From JBDRTU01 sp043823825 (GTDB taxonomy: Bacteria; Patescibacteriota; Patescibacteriia; Veblenbacterales; UBA10138): a stretch of DNA of 14,478 nt. The notes below the pieces were generated by a model, which was not told the DNA's origin, did no database searches, and worked only from the letters and a program-made list of their open reading frames with translations. Made by a program: the position numbers and the translations under genes. Positions 5,663 through 11,405 of this stretch are shown piece after piece. Every line of letters starts with the position of its first letter. Positions within the stretch are counted from its first letter, which is position 1. The stretch covers positions 1 through 14,478 of the forward strand of contig JBDRTU010000003.1 of assembly GCA_043823825.1 (NCBI GenBank), written 5' to 3'.

Positions 5663-7792
5663 TTATTGTTCGTACTCTTTTATATCCACTTGATAAACTT
5701 TGTCGTCAGAAAGTAAGTAGAGTAGTTGACTGGTTTCATCAATGGCTATGTCTTTAATTCTTTGTAGAGTAGGGAGGAGGAGTTGAACTATTAGAGTTCC
5801 TTTTTTATCAATAACAATAATTCGCTTTGTTGCTGGTTCCAAAATATATAAATAATCCTCTTCTGATGCTGTTCTAATTTTAGTGGCATTATTTATCGCT
5901 GGATTTATGGCAGCAATACCAAAATCTCTTTTAGAGCCACGGATATATTGCTCTATACTGTTGCCATTTCGCAAAACATAGATGGCTCCGTCTACTGTTA
6001 GCGAGGTGGCGTCCGAAAGTTCTCCTTGATCAGCCCTTAACCATTTAACTGGTGAGGAAACAGTAGAATCTACTATAGTAATACGATAAATGGTGGTTGG
6101 CTCACTGCTTAAAAAATATAAACGTTCACCATCAAAAGGGTTAGCATCCACAATATTTGGCAACTCCCTAGTAATAATCTCAGCGGTTTGGTTCGTAAAG
6201 TTCACTAATGCGGGGGTATTAATACTCGTGTTAATAATGGCACTATCTTTATTAATAAGATAACTGGCGGTAATAGGACTAACTTGATTTGGTAGGGAAA
6301 ATAATTTTTTTGCTTGTTGGTTTTCTCCTGTGATAGCCAAGAGGCCGTTTTCCGATACGGCAATCAATTCATCAGTCCACAGTAAACTTTGCCAATTAGT
6401 TGTTTTTAGAGTGGTTAAGTCCATTACTAGCATTGGTTCATTAATAGTTGCTTGCTTTAGGACCCTCAAACCTAACAAATTTAGAGTTTTTTGGGTTGCT
6501 TGATATTGCTGTTTTTGTTCTTTATTGCGTTGGGGTAAGGTGAGAAGTAATGCCCTAGCTTCATCAAGCAAACGCGCTACTTTAGCATCATCATGATAAA
6601 TTAAGGAAGCTTCTATTTCACTTTGCTTTTCTGAAATACTGGAAAGTATCGCTTGGTAATTTTTGGTTAGATTAACAGCTAAATTTCCCTTACCAGTAGA
6701 AACAATACTATAGGCAAAGATAAACACTAAGACAATTACGATAGTGGCCAGAACTCGGTAAACTTGGGTGAGAGAGCGATAGCGTCTAATACTTTTTTCT
6801 ATTAGATTAGTGATTAGGTCCTTAATTTCTGATCGCCGCCAAGGTATATGGATATTGGAAATGATGTTCTTACTTTTTTTTAGCGCTTTAACTAGGAACG
6901 CGGTTTTACTTGGCCGGTATTTGGTAGGGGCTACCCTAGGCAGCTCCTCTTCTTCCAGATTGATATCAGACGTGACACTACGAGAGTGTGAAGGTAATAG
7001 TTTATTAAGTCCCGACTTAAAATAACCCCAGAGATTTGGCTTTAGGATACCTGCAGTAGCAGCCTCGGTTTTTATTAGGTGGTCAAGTGAGTCTGCTTGG
7101 TTGATTTCTGGTCTACTGCCAGTTTTTAAGACAATTAAACTTACTGGAGGTTGTCGATCTAAGTTACTAAGGAGTTTATTGAGTATAGTGGTGGCCATTC
7201 CTGGTGCATTTTGTACAATAATTTGCCTTAATTTTTCAACTGAAAAAAAATCTAGTAACCCCGGATTAGTGAGTAGCAGCGTTTCTCCATTTTTTAACTG
7301 ACCACTAATTAGTTGTTGAAACAGAGGTCGCCGAGCTAGTGGACCAGTATCGCCGCTGGTTACTACACTGGTTTTAACTATATTGGTAAAACGAGTTAGC
7401 GAGACAACAAAAGCTCCTGCTGAACCAATAGTAGAAACACAAATTTCTGGAGCACGAAAAAAAACCATCGACAGATGATAACGCGGTGCTTGGGGATTAT
7501 AAGGATAAGGTGTTAAAAGATGAGTAAGTAATTTATTCACCTCTAACAAGATACCCTCTAAAATTTCTTCGGCTGTTTCTAACTGTTGCGGGGCTTCTAA
7601 CCAAAGCTCATCTATACGCGTCAGTAGAGCCGCACCAATACCTTGAGCAGTAGCGTAAGGTAGATTTATTTCACCGACCAGCAACAAATGACTAGAGTCT
7701 TTAGTCCAGACATTTGCTAGGGCCGGCGTCTCAGTACTTTCTAAAGCTAAACGTGCCAGTTTAATAGTAGATTGTCGGTGATTAGTAGGCAT
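5663..7792 (-). CDS. Membrane protein: degenerate PP2C-like domain, one TM helix, probable beta-propeller
   Basis: This encodes 709 aa in four parts. Residues about 10-225 resemble a PP2C/SpoIIE phosphatase fold in order of motifs: a strand-turn-helix at 36-60 (LLLVGEINLPYATAQGIGAA), a glycine turn VSTIGSAGAFVVS (119-131), TSGDTGP (145-151) and ETLLLTNPGLLDFFS (170-184). The metal-binding aspartates expected in the DGxGG, GDS and SDG motifs are absent (VGE, IGSAG, TNPG), so a catalytically dead phosphatase-like domain is likely. A basic linker (about 226-345) leads to a single transmembrane helix (about 347-364) and a coiled-coil-prone stretch (about 375-445). Residues about 450-709 carry repeated short beta-strand units (ENGLLAITGE, DGERLYFLSS, DGAIYVLRNG, EDYLYILEP, SQLLYLLSDD), as in an NHL- or SMP30-like propeller. 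Propeller outside and pseudo-phosphatase inside is inferred. ATG 7792 has no clear Shine-Dalgarno sequence. No specific function is known to me. Confidence 0.75.
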   Translation of the reverse strand: MPTNHRQSTIKLARLALESTETPALANVWTKDSSHLLLVGEINLPYATAQGIGAALLTRIDELWLEAPQQLETAEEILEGILLEVNKLLTHLLTPYPYNPQAPRYHLSMVFFRAPEICVSTIGSAGAFVVSLTRFTNIVKTSVVTSGDTGPLARRPLFQQLISGQLKNGETLLLTNPGLLDFFSVEKLRQIIVQNAPGMATTILNKLLSNLDRQPPVSLIVLKTGSRPEINQADSLDHLIKTEAATAGILKPNLWGYFKSGLNKLLPSHSRSVTSDINLEEEELPRVAPTKYRPSKTAFLVKALKKSKNIISNIHIPWRRSEIKDLITNLIEKSIRRYRSLTQVYRVLATIVIVLVFIFAYSIVSTGKGNLAVNLTKNYQAILSSISEKQSEIEASLIYHDDAKVARLLDEARALLLTLPQRNKEQKQQYQATQKTLNLLGLRVLKQATINEPMLVMDLTTLKTTNWQSLLWTDELIAVSENGLLAITGENQQAKKLFSLPNQVSPITASYLINKDSAIINTSINTPALVNFTNQTAEIITRELPNIVDANPFDGERLYFLSSEPTTIYRITIVDSTVSSPVKWLRADQGELSDATSLTVDGAIYVLRNGNSIEQYIRGSKRDFGIAAINPAINNATKIRTASEEDYLYILEPATKRIIVIDKKGTLIVQLLLPTLQRIKDIAIDETSQLLYLLSDDKVYQVDIKEYEQ

Positions 7793-7930
7793 GAAATATT
7801 GGTAGCTTATTTTACGACGATAACTTTACCAGCACGCCATATATTCTGTTGCGATTATTAGATTACCGAAGAGTGAAAATAGTAAATTTATGGTAAAAAG
7901 GGTAAAAGTGCTTCCCTAATGGTGTAGTGG

Positions 7931-7959
7931 TTTACCTATTTCCTAAGTTTCAGTATACT
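7931..7959 (+). promoter_or_regulatory. Probable promoter of the winged-helix regulator gene
   Basis: TTTACC (7931-7936) and TATACT (7954-7959) are separated by 17 nt, with a predicted start near 7966 and a leader of about 45 nt. Just upstream, GGTAAAA occurs at 7892-7898 and again at 7901-7907, and its inverted form TTTACC is the -35 itself, so these may be regulator sites. The divergent region 7793-8012 also has to carry the promoter of the minus-strand gene, for which I see no convincing consensus. Confidence 0.5.
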
Positions 7960-8012
7960 ATAAGTTAGTGCTATTAGTAAATGAATCAGTAAAGTTCTAA
8001 AATTATATTTTT

Positions 8013-8588
8013 ATGCTTGAACAATTATTTGGTTCGCGAACACGAGTAAAATTATTAAGGTTATTTTTAGTGAGTCCCGACACTGCTTTTTTCGTTCGGG
8101 AGATTACCAGAAAAATAGACGAGCAACTTAATTCAGTGCGCAGAGAGTTAGCCAATCTATTATCATTGGGTTTAGTTACTACTGTTGCTCAGGGTGATAA
8201 AAAATATTATCAACTGAATAAAAAGTTTGCTCTAGTAAAGGAGTTAGGTGATCTGCTTTTGAAATCACAAATTTTGCTGGAGCAGAATTTTATCAAAAGC
8301 ATGAAAGAAACCGGCCGACTACGTTATTTATTGTTAACAGGCTCCTTTACTGGCGTTAAACATTCACAAACTGACGTTTTAATTGTTGGTCAGGTTAATA
8401 AAGCTATGTTGGTGAGTGCGATCGAACGATTTCAGCGGCAAATTGGTAGGGAGATTAATTATACTTTACTTTCCACTCGTGATTATAACGAACGCCGCAG
8501 TATCGGGGATAAATTCTTACTGACAGTGTTAAATAACCCTAAAGTGGTAGTAGTTGATGATTTGGGGCAGGAAAGTAAGAATGAATAA
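8013..8588 (+). CDS. Winged-helix regulator fused to a degenerate nucleotidyltransferase-like domain
   Basis: This encodes 191 aa. The N-terminal part (about 1-70) is an ArsR/MarR-type winged helix: SRTRVKLLRLFL, then FFVREITRKIDEQLNSVRRELANLLSLGLV as a recognition-helix unit and a wing with KKYYQLNKKF. The C-terminal part (about 100-185) resembles a minimal nucleotidyltransferase fold with LLLTGSFTG (106-114) and SQTDVLIVG (118-126). In active enzymes the second motif is SDxDL. Here only Asp121 remains and the second carboxylate is Leu123, so transferase activity is doubtful. Proteins of this layout are frequent in Patescibacteria and are thought to act as transcriptional regulators. ATG 8013 follows an A/T-rich leader with no Shine-Dalgarno sequence. 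The target is unknown; the divergent PP2C-like gene and the gene itself are candidates. Confidence 0.8.
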   Translation: MLEQLFGSRTRVKLLRLFLVSPDTAFFVREITRKIDEQLNSVRRELANLLSLGLVTTVAQGDKKYYQLNKKFALVKELGDLLLKSQILLEQNFIKSMKETGRLRYLLLTGSFTGVKHSQTDVLIVGQVNKAMLVSAIERFQRQIGREINYTLLSTRDYNERRSIGDKFLLTVLNNPKVVVVDDLGQESKNE

Positions 8589-8684
8589 TATGTAATGTGA
8601 ATAAGGTTTATAATCTGAGAACTTAATTATATTATGATTAATATGCCTGGTCTATTCAGATTTTGAACCTAGGGTTTTTATGTT

Positions 8685-8819
8685 ATGTCTTTAGTTCAAG
8701 TTCATACCTTATCCCAAATACTCGGCGGTTTATTGTTGTTAATCGCCGTAGGTAGAGTAACTACTTGGTATTATCGAGAGGCGGAAAGATTAGTGAGTGC
8801 GACTCTCATAGCTTTATGA
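8685..8819 (+). CDS. Small single-pass membrane protein (44 aa), translationally coupled to tsaB
   Basis: The ATG at 8685 opens a 44-codon frame ending in TGA at 8817-8819. The peptide starts MSLVQVHTLSQ, has one hydrophobic helix (LGGLLLLIAV with flanks, about residues 12-30), then a charged, amphipathic tail (WYYREAERLVSATLIAL). Its stop overlaps the preferred tsaB start as ATGA (8816-8819), the classical arrangement for translational coupling. A TAGGG lies 10 nt upstream of the ATG as a weak ribosome binding site. I know no family for it. The overlap and the membrane-like composition are the reasons to think it is real; conservation could not be tested. Confidence 0.5.
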   Translation: MSLVQVHTLSQILGGLLLLIAVGRVTTWYYREAERLVSATLIAL

Positions 8820-9187
8820 TTCTGTTTATTGATAGTATTACAAATAATCAACTTACCTTGGCTCTGATCCTAGGTAAGAAAGTAGTAGCTCAACAAACTG
8901 TACTGGGTGGGGGAGTTAGTGAAAAGTTTTTACCAAGCCTTAATCTTTTTTTAAAAAACCAGAAGATAAAAACTACTACCATAAAAAAAATTGTGGTTGC
9001 CGTAGGTCCGGGTGGTTTTTCTCATACTCGAATAGCAGTAGCAGTTGCTAATACCTTGGCCTTTGCTTGGCGGGTTCCAGTGGCTGCAGTGTCAACTGGC
9101 TTGGATTCTACTCAATTAATAAATGAGCTATCTAGGCTAAAGTTGAACAAAATAGTTGTGCCGATATATAAATATCCGGCAGTTTAA
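8816..9187 (+). CDS. tsaB: TsaB-like protein, short form (tRNA t6A synthesis)
   Basis: This encodes 123 aa from the ATG at 8816, which starts the conserved MILFIDS strand. An upstream in-frame ATG at 8765 would add 17 residues unlike the family. TsaB is the scaffold partner of TsaD in making threonylcarbamoyl-adenosine at tRNA position 37. Seen here are the ASKHA-type first strand (1-7), EKFLPSLNLFL (36-46) and VVAVGPGGFSHTRIAVAVANTLAFAWRVPVAAVST (60-94), the counterpart of GPGSFTGLRIG with SHT in place of TGL. Usual TsaB is about 220-230 aa; this one ends after the N-terminal subdomain, which carries the TsaD dimer interface. The reading frame closes cleanly, so reduction rather than a frameshift is likely. 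It is coupled to the micro-ORF upstream. Confidence 0.75.
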   Translation: MILFIDSITNNQLTLALILGKKVVAQQTVLGGGVSEKFLPSLNLFLKNQKIKTTTIKKIVVAVGPGGFSHTRIAVAVANTLAFAWRVPVAAVSTGLDSTQLINELSRLKLNKIVVPIYKYPAV

Positions 9188-9225
9188 ATGTTGAGATACT
9201 GGGTGTAATCTAGCCTGAGTTACTA

Positions 9226-9265
9226 TATTATATTCGGACGACCGCCCGAATATGATAATTTTTTT
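9226..9265 (+). terminator. Strong intrinsic terminator after tsaB
   Basis: ATATTCGG (9230-9237) pairs perfectly with CCGAATAT (9246-9253) around an 8-nt loop. The stem extends outward by four more pairs (9226-9229 with 9254-9257, one U-G), and seven Ts follow at 9259-9265. Confidence 0.9.
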
Positions 9266-9273
9266 ATTTGTAG

Positions 9274-9304
9274 AGATGGCTAAAAACTATCTTTTTATTT
9301 TTTT
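9274..9304 (+). terminator. Possible second, weaker terminator in tandem
   Basis: AGATGG (9274-9279) pairs with CTATCT (9287-9292; one G-U) around a 7-nt loop and is followed by a run of Ts broken by one A (9293-9304). The stem is short. It would act as a back-up insulating the cell wall cluster from upstream transcription. Confidence 0.45.
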
Positions 9305-9390
9305 ATTGGGAATAATGTGCTCAGGAGGCTATTTTGCTATATTTGACACATTAAGGTCTTTTAATTGTAACCAGTTATCTTGACAATAAA

Positions 9391-9419
9391 TTGACACACT
9401 TAGCTAGGTGGTGTAAAAT
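9391..9419 (+). promoter_or_regulatory. Promoter of the mraZ cell division / cell wall cluster
   Basis: TTGACA (9391-9396) and TAAAAT (9414-9419) are separated by exactly 17 nt, with a predicted start near 9426. Two further TTGACA motifs lie upstream at 9343-9348 and 9380-9385, without good -10 partners at 16-18 nt. The 482-nt gap 9188-9669 therefore holds two terminators, this promoter, the MraZ boxes and a long leader. Confidence 0.85.
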
Positions 9420-9428
9420 GGAATAGAA

Positions 9429-9476
9429 GTGGGTGAGTGTGGATAAAAGTGGGGATAAGTTACACTTTAAGTGGAT
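9429..9476 (+). promoter_or_regulatory. MraZ operator: three GTGG boxes at 10-bp spacing
   Basis: GTGGGTGAGT (9429-9438), GTGGATAAAA (9439-9448) and GTGGGGATAA (9449-9458) follow each other head to tail with GTGG exactly every 10 bp. A decayed fourth unit begins GTTA (9459), and another GTGGATAA lies out of phase at 9471-9478. MraZ, an oligomeric AbrB-fold repressor, is known to bind TGGGN/GTGG-type direct repeats spaced by about 10 bp (one helical turn) just downstream of the mra promoter, with mraZ itself as first target. Position over the predicted start of transcription fits repression. Confidence 0.85.
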
Positions 9477-9479
9477 AAC

Positions 9480-9669
9480 TAAATTTATTAGGACACAATA
9501 TTTGACGACCCGACAATTTTTATGCCCCGATATACAACTTCGCTCAAGCAAGTCTCGAATACGCAAAATCAACGGTTTTAATTCATTTTATGTACAATCA
9601 CTTTATAATAAGGTTAATAATTAATACCAAGCTCGCTTAATTTTTGCGAGAGGAGTTGATATACGGGGT
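9480..9669 (+). other. Long 5' leader of mraZ, with a hairpin next to its ribosome binding site
   Basis: From the predicted start the mraZ leader is about 240 nt. No coding region is supported in it. A TATAAT-like hexamer at 9604-9609 (weak -35 region) could be a second promoter. CTCGC (9632-9636) pairs with GCGAG (9646-9650), directly followed by AGGAG (9651-9655). That Shine-Dalgarno sequence is 14 nt from the ATG, which is long; GGGG at 9665-9668 is too close. Base pairing of the hairpin may set ribosome access. Confidence 0.4.
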
Positions 9670-10101
9670 ATGTTCATAGGTGAATATCAGCATAGTATTG
9701 ATAATAAAGGCAGATTACAGGTTCCAGCTAAGTTACGTCGGGAATTAGGCCAAGGAGCAGTAGTAACGCGGGGAATAGATAATTGTTTGTTTCTTTACTC
9801 CAAACAGGCTTGGCTGAAACTTGCCGATAAGCTTTCGAAATTACCAATCGGAAAAGCATCTACTCGTGCCCTGGCAAGATTAATGTTGGCCGGAGCAATG
9901 GATGTAGAAATTGACAATCAAGGAAGAATGTTGGTGCCAGATTATTTAAGGCATTATGCCAAATTAAAAAAATCAGTAGTAGTGGCTGGTTTGTATAGCC
10001 GTTTAGAAATTTGGGATCAAGCCAACTGGACGCAATATAAAAAAGGAACTGAAAAGACTAGCGCTTCGATTGCTGAGTCTTTAGGTGACCTTGGTGTTTA
10101 A
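9670..10101 (+). CDS. mraZ: Transcriptional regulator MraZ
   Basis: This is a 143-aa protein of normal length with two SpoVT/AbrB-like halves: MFIGEYQHSIDNKGRLQVPAK with the DxKGR motif at 11-15, and VEIDNQGRMLVP with DNQGR at 82-86. MraZ forms ring-like oligomers that bind direct repeats and control the dcw operon. The start is fixed by the conserved MFxGEY N-terminus. It is first in the cluster and is followed by rsmH after 11 nt. The three phased boxes upstream indicate autoregulation. Confidence 0.97.
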   Translation: MFIGEYQHSIDNKGRLQVPAKLRRELGQGAVVTRGIDNCLFLYSKQAWLKLADKLSKLPIGKASTRALARLMLAGAMDVEIDNQGRMLVPDYLRHYAKLKKSVVVAGLYSRLEIWDQANWTQYKKGTEKTSASIAESLGDLGV

Positions 10102-10112
10102 GCGCAGAAGCT

Positions 10113-11042
10113 ATGCCTACTCTTCATCAGCCAGTTCTGTATGAAGAAGTTATACAGGCACTTAATTTACAGCCTAACCAGAAAGTGATCGATTGTACAG
10201 TTGGTGGTGGAGGACATGCATTTGGTATTTTAAAAGCAATTGGCCCTCATGGTAAACTAATGGGCTTTGATGCCGACCCTAAAGCCATAACAGTTACCAA
10301 AGACAAATTAAACAATTATAGCAACAGAGTAATTTTAATTAATTCATCATTTAGTAAATTACAACATTATGTCGATCGTTACCGTTTTAAGCCTGTGGCT
10401 GCCATCCTTTTGGATCTTGGTTGGTCAACCGACCAATTGGCTGACACTAGTAGAGGATTTTCTTTTGAAAAATTTGGGCAATTAGATTTGCGCTTTAATA
10501 GTAACGCAGGTCAAAGCGCTAGAGAACTATTAAATAACGAGACAGTAAAACAGTTAACTTGGATATTTAAAAAATTTGGTGACGAACCGCAAGCTGCTGC
10601 TATTGCCCGCGCTGTTGTTAAAGAACGCCAAGTAAATAAATTTAACACCACTGACGATTTATTAAGAGTTGTAGCTCGGGTAAAGGGAGGTAAACGTGGA
10701 CGCCTGCACCCCGCAACCAAAGTTTGGCAAGCTTTACGAATAGCCGTCAACCAGGAATTAGAGGAACTTCAATCAGTACTACCACAAGCAGTGAGTGTAC
10801 TAGAACCTAGTGGACGTCTGGCTGTAATCAGTTTTCATTCAGGAGAAGATTCTATTGTTAAGGATTATTTTAAAAAAGAAAGCAAAAACTGTCTTTGTCC
10901 ACCTGTTCTACCAGTTTGTCGTTGTGAGCATCGGGCACAATTAAAACTAATTAATCAAAAGGTAATAAAACCAAACTTAACAGAACAAACACAAAATCTC
11001 GCCTCTCGTAGTGCTCGTTTACGCATTGCGGAGAAAATATAA
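10113..11042 (+). CDS. rsmH: 16S rRNA (cytosine-1402 N4)-methyltransferase RsmH
   Basis: This is a 309-aa protein of family length (also called MraW). It uses S-adenosylmethionine to methylate N4 of C1402 in the 30S decoding site. Visible motifs are HQPVLYEEV (5-13), the SAM loop DCTVGGGGHA (27-36), GFDADP (51-56), LLDLGWSTDQLAD (99-111; family usually LGVSSxQLD), LRFN (126-129), RLHPATKVWQALRIAVNQEL (197-216), ISFHSGEDSIVKDYF (239-253) and a Cys cluster CLCPPVLPVCRC (260-271). All parts of the enzyme look intact. No Shine-Dalgarno sequence is evident before the ATG, and coupling to mraZ is likely. Confidence 0.97.
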   Translation: MPTLHQPVLYEEVIQALNLQPNQKVIDCTVGGGGHAFGILKAIGPHGKLMGFDADPKAITVTKDKLNNYSNRVILINSSFSKLQHYVDRYRFKPVAAILLDLGWSTDQLADTSRGFSFEKFGQLDLRFNSNAGQSARELLNNETVKQLTWIFKKFGDEPQAAAIARAVVKERQVNKFNTTDDLLRVVARVKGGKRGRLHPATKVWQALRIAVNQELEELQSVLPQAVSVLEPSGRLAVISFHSGEDSIVKDYFKKESKNCLCPPVLPVCRCEHRAQLKLINQKVIKPNLTEQTQNLASRSARLRIAEKI

Positions 11043-11053
11043 ACAAAAATACT

Positions 11054-11401
11054 ATGCCATCTTATTTATTAAGCTCGCCTAAACATACAGACGATAAAAG
11101 TAGCCCTAATAAAACACGCCGTTTATGGGGTATAACTTTAGTTACTGCTTTGTTTACTTTATTGGTTTTTTATGTTATTCAGACTAATTCTCTGGCTACC
11201 AAAGGTTATGAAATTAGGGCCTTAGAACAGCAAGTGAAACATTTAGAAAAGACTTATGAGGAATTTGAGATTAAAGCGTCTGAATTGCAATCACTTAAAA
11301 AGGTAGAAGAAAGTAAAGATTTTGATAAGTTTGTATCAATAGAACGAGTAGAGTATTTAGCCGGAACTCCAACTGTCAGCGGCGTAGCTATAAAGCCTTA
11401 A
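11054..11401 (+). CDS. ftsL: FtsL/DivIC-like cell division protein
   Basis: This 115-aa small bitopic protein has a cytoplasmic, charged N-terminus (1-23), one transmembrane helix (about 24-43) and a coiled coil (about 48-85; GYEIRALEQQVKHLEKTYEE and on). A short C-terminal segment (ERVEYLAGTPTVSGVAIKP) follows. The topology and the place between rsmH and ftsI match FtsL, which with FtsB/DivIC and FtsQ activates the septal synthase. Sequence conservation in this family is low, so the name rests on layout and gene order. ftsI starts 4 nt after its stop. Confidence 0.8.
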   Translation: MPSYLLSSPKHTDDKSSPNKTRRLWGITLVTALFTLLVFYVIQTNSLATKGYEIRALEQQVKHLEKTYEEFEIKASELQSLKKVEESKDFDKFVSIERVEYLAGTPTVSGVAIKP

Positions 11402-11405
11402 AGCC

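Noticed and set aside
8765..8815. An ATG or alternative start at 8765 for TsaB.
   Set aside because: The 17 added residues do not resemble the family, whose first strand (MILFIDS) starts at 8816, where the ATGA overlap also lies.
9433..9624. A 63-codon plus-strand frame in the mraZ leader.
   Set aside because: It starts inside the MraZ boxes, has no ribosome binding site and no protein-like pattern, and lies wholly in the regulatory leader.
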